From Oscillibacter sp. (GTDB lineage Bacteria > Bacillota > Clostridia > Oscillospirales > Oscillospiraceae): 5,604 nucleotides of DNA. The DNA is taken from positions 1 to 5,604 of the forward strand of contig JAFOCY010000160.1 in NCBI GenBank assembly GCA_017380995.1, written 5' to 3'. Within the stretch, counting starts at the first letter, position 1. The number at the start of each line of letters is the position of its first letter. The position numbers and the translations under genes are program-made. Below the pieces are notes generated by a model, which was not told where the DNA came from, searched no databases, and was given only the letters and a program-made list of their open reading frames with translations. Positions 1-5,604 of this stretch are shown in pieces.

Positions 1-19
1 CATGCGTACCGGATATTTT

Positions 20-2524
20 TTACAGCTTTTTCATATGCGCGCCGGCAGATTTGAGCATCAGCTTTTTGGTGGCTCCGGAGTCAAATGCAACCTCCACCAA
101 AGCATCGCCGCCCATGGGGCGAACAGACTGGACAGTACCCTGACCAAAGGCCGTATGGGAAATTACATCACCCTTGCTCAGCTGCAGAAGACCTGCTGCG
201 GGAGTTCCGCTTCCCCGTGCGGAAGCAGCCAGAGGCTTTTGAGCAGGCTTAGCCCGTTCCGTATAACTGCTGACACCGGCTCTGCCCGCAGAACGGGAGG
301 AACCGTAGCCGCTATAACCGCTGCCAAATCCACCATAAGAGCCAAAGGAACCGCCATCGCTCCAGCGGTCTCCCCCAAACGTGTCGTCCTCCCCCCTTCC
401 GGCAAAACGGGGCTGGGGCTTGCTCTCCCAGCGCATATTGTCCTCAGGGATCTCCTCCAGGAACCGGGAAGGAGGATTGGGCGTCGTACGGCCATAGAGC
501 ATACGCTGCTTGGCGTTGGTCATGGTCAGCTTTTCCTTGGCGCGGGTCATGGCAACGTAGCACAGCCGCCGCTCCTCTTCCAGTTCCTCCTCGTCATACT
601 GAGCGGAGGAACCGGGGAAAATTCCCTCTTCCAATCCAACCACGTATACCACAGGAAACTCCAGGCCCTTGGCGGAGTGGATGGTCATCATCGTTACGCA
701 GTTGTCGTCGGTCTCCATGCTGTCAAGATCAGTATAGAGGGCGATCTCGTTGAGGAATCCGGAAAGGGTAGCATCTTCGGGATCCTGTTCCAGGAAGCCC
801 ATGATATTGGACTTCAGTTCTTGCACGTTCTCGATACGTCCCCTGCTCTCCATATCATTCTTCTCTTCCAGGGCGCGGATATAGCCGGTTTGGTCACAGA
901 CAGCATCGTAGAACTCAGGAAGGGCCAGAGAACCGCCGGCACGGCGGAGGTTATCGATCAGATCTGCAAACTTCAAAAGCTTGGCAGAGGCACTTTTCAG
1001 CTCCGGGAAGAGGTCCGCATTGCGGATGATCTCATAGAGGGATGCCCCCTGCTCTGCGGCGATGGTGGCCACCTTATCCAATGTAGTAGCACCGATACCA
1101 CGGGCGGGAACATTGATGATGCGGCGCAGGCGCAGGTCGTCCAGAGGGTTATTGAGGACGCAGAGGTAGGAAAGCATGTCCTTCACTTCTGCACGGTCGA
1201 AAAACTTCATGCCGCCTACAATCTTATAAGGAACGGCGTTACGCTTGAGTGCATATTCCAACGCATTGGACTGGGCGTTCATGCGGTACAAAATAGCCGT
1301 ATCCCGGAAATGTCTGCCCCGATTCACGCCCATGAGGAGGTCGCCTACCACATAGTTCGCCTCGTCACTTTCGTTAAATGTGGTTTTAACCGTCACTACC
1401 TCGCCGCAGCCGTTGTCCGTCCAGAGCGTCTTACCCTTGCGCCCGGTATTGTTTTTGATCACGGCGTTGGCTGCATCCAGAATATTCTGCGTAGAACGGT
1501 AATTCTGCTCCAAACGGATGGTACGGGCATTGCGGTATTGCTTCTCAAAATTCAGGATATTTTCGATGTTGGCCCCGCGGAATCGGTAAATAGATTGGTC
1601 ATCATCGCCCACTACGCAAAGGTTCTTTCGCCCGCCCGCTAAGAGACTGGTCAGAAGATATTGGAGATGGTTGGTGTCCTGGTACTCGTCCACCAGCACA
1701 TAGCGAAATTTATTCTGATAGTAGCTCAATACATCGGCGTCCTGTTGAAGGAGCTGGACTGTGTAATAAATGATATCATCGAAGTCCAGAGCATTGGCGC
1801 CACGAAGCTTTTTGGCGTACTTATCGTAGATCTTGGCAATGCGGCTGAGCTTCCAGTCATTTTCGTTCTGGTGGTTTTTCGAGAAAACCTCAGGGCTTTC
1901 GTAGCGGTCCTTAGCGGCGCTGATGACCCCTAATACACTCTTGGGCTGGAAGGCCTTTTCGTCCAGGTTCATCTCTTTGATGATATCCTTTAATACCCGC
2001 TTGGAATCATCTGTATCGTAGATGGTAAAATCCTTTCCAAAACCGATGCGGTCAATATCCCGTCGGAGGATCCGAACACAGGCAGAGTGGAAGGTAGAGG
2101 CCCAAATATCGTTGGCCATGGGGCCAAGACGGGCGGCAAGGCGCTCTTTCAGTTCTCCGGCCGCCTTGTTGGTAAAGGTGATTGCGATGATCTCCCAAGG
2201 GCGGGGCACATCGACGGCGCAAAGCTGATGGGCCCGGACCCAGTCATCCTGGCCGGGCTGGGCAGGAAAGGTCTCCAAAAACTCCAGGTCCGACGCTTCC
2301 GCCCAGTGGGGGACTTCATCGGAGTCGCTGCCCCTGCCATAAGTCAGGAGGTTATAGACCCGCTGGATGAGAACAGTGGTCTTGCCGCTGCCCGCTCCCG
2401 CCAGAAGGAGCAGGGGACCTTCCGTGGTCATGGCGGCCTGTCGCTGCATGGGATTGAGACGTTTGAGGTCCTGGGCGATGACGGCCCGGCGGGCCTGAAT
2501 GTATCTTGTTTCAAAGTCGTTCAT
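20..2524 (-). CDS. pcrA: ATP-dependent DNA helicase, UvrD/PcrA family (complete, 834 aa)
   Basis: Superfamily 1A 3'-5' DNA helicase that couples ATP hydrolysis to strand separation; PcrA in Gram-positive bacteria acts in nucleotide excision repair, plasmid rolling-circle replication and removal of RecA or stalled polymerase from DNA. All helicase motifs are visible: Q motif LNPMQRQ (23-29), Walker A AGAGSGKT (42-49), Ia ITFTNKAA (115-122), II VDEYQDT (278-284), III VGDDDQSIYRFRG (305-317), IV NYRST (341-345), V TIHSAKGLE (614-622), VI ERRLCYVAMTRA (651-662). A Gly/Ser/Tyr-rich linker (about 711-750) leads to a small C-terminal Tudor-like domain (783-834, with FGQGTV), which in B. subtilis PcrA binds RNA polymerase. 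Oddity: about 40 extra residues lie between Walker A and motif Ia. The ATG start is supported by GGAG at 2531-2534, six bases upstream, and it leaves a normal short N-terminus before the Q motif. The stop is TAA. UvrD is the only realistic alternative name. Confidence 0.97.
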   Translation of the reverse strand: MNDFETRYIQARRAVIAQDLKRLNPMQRQAAMTTEGPLLLLAGAGSGKTTVLIQRVYNLLTYGRGSDSDEVPHWAEASDLEFLETFPAQPGQDDWVRAHQLCAVDVPRPWEIIAITFTNKAAGELKERLAARLGPMANDIWASTFHSACVRILRRDIDRIGFGKDFTIYDTDDSKRVLKDIIKEMNLDEKAFQPKSVLGVISAAKDRYESPEVFSKNHQNENDWKLSRIAKIYDKYAKKLRGANALDFDDIIYYTVQLLQQDADVLSYYQNKFRYVLVDEYQDTNHLQYLLTSLLAGGRKNLCVVGDDDQSIYRFRGANIENILNFEKQYRNARTIRLEQNYRSTQNILDAANAVIKNNTGRKGKTLWTDNGCGEVVTVKTTFNESDEANYVVGDLLMGVNRGRHFRDTAILYRMNAQSNALEYALKRNAVPYKIVGGMKFFDRAEVKDMLSYLCVLNNPLDDLRLRRIINVPARGIGATTLDKVATIAAEQGASLYEIIRNADLFPELKSASAKLLKFADLIDNLRRAGGSLALPEFYDAVCDQTGYIRALEEKNDMESRGRIENVQELKSNIMGFLEQDPEDATLSGFLNEIALYTDLDSMETDDNCVTMMTIHSAKGLEFPVVYVVGLEEGIFPGSSAQYDEEELEEERRLCYVAMTRAKEKLTMTNAKQRMLYGRTTPNPPSRFLEEIPEDNMRWESKPQPRFAGRGEDDTFGGDRWSDGGSFGSYGGFGSGYSGYGSSRSAGRAGVSSYTERAKPAQKPLAASARGSGTPAAGLLQLSKGDVISHTAFGQGTVQSVRPMGGDALVEVAFDSGATKKLMLKSAGAHMKKL

Positions 2525-2562
2525 GAGGTTCTCCGCTTCTTATGTATTTCCATAGCTTTTTT

Positions 2563-2591
2563 ATTTTAGGGCAAAATGAGGCGAAGGTCAA
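2563..2591 (-). promoter_or_regulatory. Sigma-A-type promoter for the helicase gene
   Basis: Read on the minus strand, TTGACC (2591-2586, 5 of 6 to the -35 consensus) is followed after exactly 17 bases by TAAAAT (2568-2563, 5 of 6 to the -10 consensus). Transcription would start near 2556, giving a leader of about 30 bases that includes the ribosome binding site GGAGAA (2534-2529). The elements were recognised by eye and there is no experimental support. The -35 box lies about 48 bases from the nearer operator-like palindrome, so direct control of the helicase by the neighbouring repressor looks unlikely. Confidence 0.75.
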
Positions 2592-2616
2592 CCGTAAAAC
2601 CTCCCACAAAACCTGA

Positions 2617-2628
2617 TACAAAATTGTA
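2617..2628. repeat. Short perfect palindrome TACAA-AA-TTGTA in the divergent spacer
   Basis: Twelve bases with perfect five-base arms lie between the two divergent promoters. TACA/TGTA half-sites resemble BlaI/CopY-family operator arms. However, here ACA and TGT are four bases apart, against two in the pair of palindromes further right, and the flanks match those palindromes poorly. It could be a weak auxiliary repressor site or a chance AT-rich palindrome. Confidence 0.3.
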
Positions 2629-2638
2629 ACCATTTTGA

Positions 2639-2656
2639 GGTTGACAAGTGTCTACC
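2639..2656. promoter_or_regulatory. Operator O1, BlaI/MecI-type inverted repeat over the -35 box
   Basis: GGTTGACA-AG-TGTCTACC is an inverted repeat whose eight-base arms match at 7 of 8 positions around a two-base centre. It contains the -35 hexamer of the repressor operon promoter, so bound protein would block RNA polymerase. BlaI/MecI/CopY repressors typically bind ACA-NN-TGT dyads as dimers, and this site has that core. A nearly identical dyad (O2) lies 35 bp downstream, centre to centre. That the adjacent repressor binds here is inference from family behaviour, autoregulatory position and the repeat pair. Confidence 0.8.
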
Positions 2657-2670
2657 ATAGCTGTTATGTT
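2641..2670 (+). promoter_or_regulatory. Promoter of the repressor-M56 operon, with extended -10
   Basis: A perfect -35 hexamer TTGACA (2641-2646) is followed after 18 bases by TATGTT (2665-2670). This -10 matches only 4 of 6 consensus positions but is preceded by TG one base upstream (2662-2663), an extended -10 element that can compensate. Transcription should start near 2677, inside the second palindrome. The strong -35 box embedded in one dyad and a start site inside another is what an autorepressed promoter would look like. Confidence 0.78.
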
Positions 2671-2673
2671 TTA

Positions 2674-2691
2674 GGTAGACAGATGTATACC
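2674..2691. promoter_or_regulatory. Operator O2, BlaI/MecI-type inverted repeat at the transcription start
   Basis: GGTAGACA-GA-TGTATACC has eight-base arms matching at 7 of 8 positions around a two-base centre. Its left arm is the exact reverse complement of the right arm of O1, which strongly suggests that the same protein reads both. It covers the predicted transcription start and early leader of the repressor operon. The right half uses TGTA, as in classical BlaI/CopY sites, where the left half and both O1 halves follow the GACA/TGTC form. Confidence 0.78.
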
Positions 2692-2695
2692 GGTT

Positions 2696-2704
2696 GGAGG
2701 TGAT
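2696..2704 (+). promoter_or_regulatory. Strong ribosome binding site of the repressor gene
   Basis: GGAGGTGAT is a nine-base uninterrupted complement to the 16S rRNA 3' end, with the GGAGG core seven bases before the ATG at 2708. It fixes that start codon and lies only five bases after operator O2. Confidence 0.85.
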
Positions 2705-2707
2705 ATC

Positions 2708-3085
2708 ATGAAGATCAATTTATCTGACAGTGAGTGGAAGCTGATGAACCATCTTTGGACTCGCTCCCCCATGACGATCATGGAACTGACGGCTGATATG
2801 AACGCCGAGACAAGTTGGACCAAAAATACGGTTATCACCATGCTTTCACGCCTTGAAGCCAAAGGCGCTATCCGCCATGAGGAGGGCGGCCGGGCCAAGC
2901 AGTATTATCCTTGTATGGACCGTGAGGACGCCGCCATGGAGGAGACAAAGAATTTCCTGGGAAAGGTCTACGGCGGTAAACTGGGGCTGATGATGCATGC
3001 CATGGTAGAGAGCCGGACCCTGACGGCAGAAGATATCGCGGAGCTCTCTGCGATCTTAGAACAAGCAGGAGGTGACAAAAAATGA
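2708..3085 (+). CDS. BlaI/MecI/CopY-family transcriptional repressor (125 aa)
   Basis: Cytoplasmic winged-helix repressor of the Penicillinase_R (BlaI/MecI) family, which binds palindromic operators as a dimer and is inactivated when its partner M56 membrane peptidase is triggered. The N-terminal LSDSEWKLMNHLW (5-17) and the recognition helix region WTKNTVITMLSRLEAKG (37-53), followed by a wing ending in QYYP (65-68), are characteristic. Residues about 72-122, with TKNFLGKVYGG (80-90), are the dimerisation helices. Length is normal for the family (about 120-130). It lacks the C-terminal CxC metal motifs of CopY, so copper control is unlikely. The bond aligned by eye to the Asn-Phe cleavage site of staphylococcal BlaI/MecI is Ala98-Met99. 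It is the first gene of an operon with the M56 peptidase, overlapping it by four bases, and is probably autorepressed through O1/O2. A blaI name would imply beta-lactam control that the partner does not support, so no symbol is given. Confidence 0.93.
   Translation: MKINLSDSEWKLMNHLWTRSPMTIMELTADMNAETSWTKNTVITMLSRLEAKGAIRHEEGGRAKQYYPCMDREDAAMEETKNFLGKVYGGKLGLMMHAMVESRTLTAEDIAELSAILEQAGGDKK
3067..3074 (+). promoter_or_regulatory. Ribosome binding site for the M56 gene, inside the repressor gene
   Basis: AGGAGGTG lies within the last codons of the repressor gene, seven bases before the ATG at 3082. With the ATGA stop/start overlap (3082-3085) it indicates coupled translation and a fixed ratio of repressor to sensor protein. 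It also decides the start of the downstream gene. Confidence 0.85.
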
Positions 3086-5604
3086 AAGAAGTTTTGTTGA
3101 CGTCCTCCGTTTTGATCCTGGCGGTATTTTTGGTGCGGGTACTGTTCCAAAAGGCCATTTCCCGCCGGGTGCAGTACGCCCTGTGGGGGCTTGTGCTGCT
3201 GCGGCTACTGGTTCCCTTTCAGCTCCCGGCCATGGAGCACAATGTGCTAACTGCCTCGGCGCCAGTCCAGGCCACGATCTCGAACAATCTTTCCAACAGA
3301 GCTGTTTATATCCCGGTGGACCGGGAACCGCTGTCCCAGCATCCTGATGCGCCAGATGCCTCACCTGCTTACGCTATTACTGATGCACAACAGGAAGCTT
3401 GGGTCATCGAAAATGATGAAACAGCAGTTCAGTACCGTAAATTCACCGGAACAGAACTTTTAAAGGCAGTATGGATCACAGGTATGGCAATCATGGCAAT
3501 GTGGTTTCTGTGGTCCAACATTTCCTTTTATTTAAATTTGTATAAAGTTAGAATACAATACAGTATAGAAGATTGCAGATATCCTGTTTATTTGGTAGAT
3601 GAGTGCCTCCCTTCTCCTTGTCTTTTCGGGCTGTTCCGACCGGCTATCTACCTGACCCCTGCTGCCATCCGGAATGAAGAGACCCTGCGTCACGTGCTGG
3701 CCCATGAGTCCACCCATGCCCGCCATCTGGATCCTATCTGGTCCTTCCTGCGGGGCGTATGCCTGGTCATCTACTGGTTTGACCCGCTGGTATGGGCCGC
3801 GGCTTTCGCCTCCCGGACGGACTGCGAGCTGGCCTGCGACGAAGGCGCATTGAAGCTTTTAGGGGAAGAGCAGCGTATCCCCTATGGCAGAACGCTCCTC
3901 TCTCTCATCCCGGTTCGCAAAAATCCCGCCTCTCCCCTGCTCTCCGCCACTACGATGACATCTGACAAGAAAAAACTGACGGAGCGCATAAAGCGTATCG
4001 CGGAAAACCGCCAGACGGTCCACGCGGCCCTGTTTGCCCTTATCGCCATCGTGGTGATGGTGGGGGCCCTCACTTTTACCGCTGCCAAGACGGAGGAGGA
4101 AGCGTCAGTACCGCTGACTCAGGAAGAACTGCACTGGTTCAATACGGAGTTTTTCAACGGCCAATACCTGGATATCCAGAACCAGTTTCTTTCCTCGGAA
4201 TATGAAAGCATCGCGGAGATTGACCTTTTCGAGCTCTTTTACTGCGGCGCGGCCGTCCCTACCGAGCGCAGTGCCGGTACCATCATGACCGACCGCGAGA
4301 AACAGCTCCTGCTGGATACCTTCTACAGCGGATCGGAACCGGACTGCGGCTATGACAAGATCACCGGTGCCGATATGGATGTGGTGCTGCTGGAAAACAC
4401 CGGGTCCTCCCTTTCTGACACGAATAACGTGGGACTTGAGAATTTTCGGTACCTTCCCAAATACGATGCCTATTACCACTATCATGGCGATACCAATTAC
4501 CGCAGCCAGGTGGTCATCACCTCCGGAGAGCGCCAGGGGGATCTGGTTCGCCTGTACTATTATGATGATTTTATGGGTGGCGGCTGGAAATGCGTGACCC
4601 TTCTCTACCGCGAGAAAGCCGGGATCTACCGGGGAAGCTTTGACTCCACTACCGGAAAGAAACGTGTAAGCCATGTGGAGGCTGTTCCCGCCTATCACTT
4701 TATTTCCAACCTTTCCTGCGCAGCTCCTGAAGGGGGCAGTCCGGTCCAGGTGATTCTTCCGCCAGGCGATGCAGACCGATCTGTGAAGCTAAATAACCTT
4801 ACAGAAGTTGGCCCTGTATTGGTAGAAGTAAGCGAAGCTGACGGCGCAAAGGTGCGCAGTGCCCTTGGAAGCCATGTCCCTCAGGTCACCATTGGAAATA
4901 CCAGCGTGATCTGCTGGAAGGGCGAGACCGACATCCACTTCTCCTTTGGCCGCACTGACGGCAACATCGGAGAATCCACCTTTTTTGACCTCCTGGTATG
5001 CCCCCTCCAAGGCAACCCTGAGGAGATGTACTCTGTAGAGCGGTTTTATAATCTCCTGGGCCATAGTGGATTTATGATCTCCTATTATGGAGATGCGGAA
5101 TTGCAGCCAAAAGCTTCCGGGAATTATTTGATCCACCGCTACTACGCATTTGAAGATGACACGCCTGTATTACTGGCCACTACTGTAGGTGGCTGGGACC
5201 AGCGGGCTGACCTGGACGGGGATGGCGTTCCGGAGCTATTCTATAGCAGCGATCAAATCCGCAAAGCCGAGGGCTGTTATCCCTTCTATTTCTTCCGGGA
5301 TGGAAAGATCTATGGTCTGGATCTCCAGACACTGACCGCCTATCCGGAATGGGACTATATGTCCACTGGGACATGCGAAAACGGCTGTATCCCCATCACA
5401 GGCTCTTATCAGCGTGAAGACGGTTGCTATGTTCAGGCCTTCCGGAATCTTTACTTCACCGGCGATGCGCTACTCTTCTACAAGGACAGCCGTAAGATGG
5501 TGGACCATGTGATGGGTGAGCCGGATGTTCCATCGGAAGTGCTGGATATCGCGAAGAGTGAGGTAGAACACCTTTACACCAATGAATTTAGAACAGCTTC
5601 CATG
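3082..5604 (+). CDS. M56-family (BlaR1/MecR1-like) membrane zinc metallopeptidase with a large non-PBP ectodomain; 3' end outside the window
   Basis: Integral membrane sensor-protease that, by analogy with BlaR1/MecR1, detects an outside signal and triggers loss of the BlaI-type repressor encoded just upstream. The reading frame is open for 841 codons to the window edge with no stop. Membrane segments are at about 4-22, 32-50, 127-151 and 315-333, and a further hydrophobic stretch in the protease domain is at 219-241. Basic residues after the first segment (R19, K24, R28, R29) suit an outside N-terminus. The M56 domain (about 154-310) has the family signature SPCLFGLFRPAIYL (178-191), the zinc motif HESTH (208-212) and the downstream ELACD (249-253) with the likely third ligand E249. 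A basic LTERIKRI (299-306) precedes the last membrane helix. Residues 334-841 should be extracytoplasmic. They show no SxxK motif, so this is not a BlaR1-type beta-lactam sensor. They contain ten cysteines and a DxDGDGxxE loop (710-718). BlaR1 is usually near 600 aa, so this protein is much longer. No lipobox cysteine follows the last helix. Confidence 0.9.
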   Translation, partial: MKEVLLTSSVLILAVFLVRVLFQKAISRRVQYALWGLVLLRLLVPFQLPAMEHNVLTASAPVQATISNNLSNRAVYIPVDREPLSQHPDAPDASPAYAITDAQQEAWVIENDETAVQYRKFTGTELLKAVWITGMAIMAMWFLWSNISFYLNLYKVRIQYSIEDCRYPVYLVDECLPSPCLFGLFRPAIYLTPAAIRNEETLRHVLAHESTHARHLDPIWSFLRGVCLVIYWFDPLVWAAAFASRTDCELACDEGALKLLGEEQRIPYGRTLLSLIPVRKNPASPLLSATTMTSDKKKLTERIKRIAENRQTVHAALFALIAIVVMVGALTFTAAKTEEEASVPLTQEELHWFNTEFFNGQYLDIQNQFLSSEYESIAEIDLFELFYCGAAVPTERSAGTIMTDREKQLLLDTFYSGSEPDCGYDKITGADMDVVLLENTGSSLSDTNNVGLENFRYLPKYDAYYHYHGDTNYRSQVVITSGERQGDLVRLYYYDDFMGGGWKCVTLLYREKAGIYRGSFDSTTGKKRVSHVEAVPAYHFISNLSCAAPEGGSPVQVILPPGDADRSVKLNNLTEVGPVLVEVSEADGAKVRSALGSHVPQVTIGNTSVICWKGETDIHFSFGRTDGNIGESTFFDLLVCPLQGNPEEMYSVERFYNLLGHSGFMISYYGDAELQPKASGNYLIHRYYAFEDDTPVLLATTVGGWDQRADLDGDGVPELFYSSDQIRKAEGCYPFYFFRDGKIYGLDLQTLTAYPEWDYMSTGTCENGCIPITGSYQREDGCYVQAFRNLYFTGDALLFYKDSRKMVDHVMGEPDVPSEVLDIAKSEVEHLYTNEFRTASM

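Noticed and set aside
1..19. Possible start of a further minus-strand gene (ATG at positions 3-1) or a terminator after the helicase stop
   Set aside because: Only 19 bases are available. There is no ribosome binding site and no hairpin followed by a T-run.
2..1642. Plus-strand open frame of 546 codons opposite the helicase gene
   Set aside because: It is a shadow of the helicase. It has no ribosome binding site near a start, and its protein shows no recognisable domain, while the minus-strand frame carries every SF1 helicase motif in order.
2022..2569. Overlapping plus-strand frames opposite the helicase N-terminus, one reaching into the intergenic region
   Set aside because: They overlap the Walker A, Q-motif and motif Ia coding sequence on the other strand, have no convincing ribosome binding site and would run across the helicase promoter.
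2598..2642. Inverted repeat AACCTC / GAGGTT across the divergent spacer
   Set aside because: The arms are only six bases with over 30 bases between them, which is expected by chance and unlike the tight operator dyads.
2708..3085. CopY-type copper repressor as an alternative identity
   Set aside because: There is no C-terminal CxC pair (the only cysteine is C69), and the partner gene is an M56 peptidase, not a copper ATPase or chaperone.
3341..3352. Small hairpin GCATC-CT-GATGC
   Set aside because: It has five-base arms with a two-base loop inside a coding region, has no T-run and is likely chance.
3531..3559. Internal promoter in the AT-rich island (TACAAT at 3554-3559 with a poor -35)
   Set aside because: The -35 candidate TTTAAA matches only 4 of 6, and such hexamers are expected by chance in 24% GC sequence. 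It is mentioned only as an option within the AT-rich finding.
4621..4680. TTGKK (residues 523-527) as a possible KTG- or SxxK-like penicillin-binding motif
   Set aside because: The order and spacing do not fit SxxK, SxN and KTG. A scan of all serines in residues 334-841 found none followed by xxK.
4105..4698. Minus-strand open frame of 197 codons opposite the M56 gene
   Set aside because: The opposite frame is continuous with a well-supported M56 protein. This frame has no strong ribosome binding site, no domain I recognise, and sits wholly inside the other gene.

Overview
The window looks like a chromosomal segment of a moderate-GC, Gram-positive Clostridia-type bacterium, most likely a gut Oscillospirales relative. 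The reasons are strong AGGAGGTGA-type ribosome binding sites, a PcrA-type helicase carrying a lineage-style insert, and a BlaI plus M56-peptidase gene pair of a kind common in Firmicutes. The taxonomic call is inference from family recognition, not from a search.

Layout. Positions 20-2524 on the minus strand hold a complete UvrD/PcrA-type superfamily 1 helicase gene (834 aa). Positions 2525-2707 are a 183-base divergent control region. It contains a helicase promoter pointing left, a second promoter pointing right, and two matching 18-bp inverted repeats flanking the rightward promoter. Positions 2708-3085 on the plus strand hold a BlaI/MecI-family winged-helix repressor (125 aa). From 3082 to the window edge runs a membrane-bound M56 (BlaR1/MecR1-type) zinc metallopeptidase, open at its 3' end, with at least 841 codons visible. 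The repressor and peptidase genes overlap by four bases (ATGA), so they form one translationally coupled operon.

How the parts work together. In the known Bla/Mec systems the repressor sits on palindromic operators over its own promoter. The M56 protein senses a signal outside the cell, activates its cytoplasmic zinc protease, and causes loss of the repressor. The same logic fits here: the two inverted repeats (GGTNGACA-NN-TGTNTACC) cover the -35 box and the expected transcription start. The unusual point is the sensor. The visible ectodomain (about 508 residues after the last membrane segment) has no SxxK motif and does not resemble a penicillin-binding domain. It has instead an acidic DxDGDGxxE loop and ten cysteines. 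The input signal is therefore probably not a beta-lactam bound in the BlaR1 manner, and it is unknown. The helicase is a housekeeping repair/replication gene and appears unrelated in function.

No RNA genes, mobile elements, CRISPR arrays or convincing terminators were seen.
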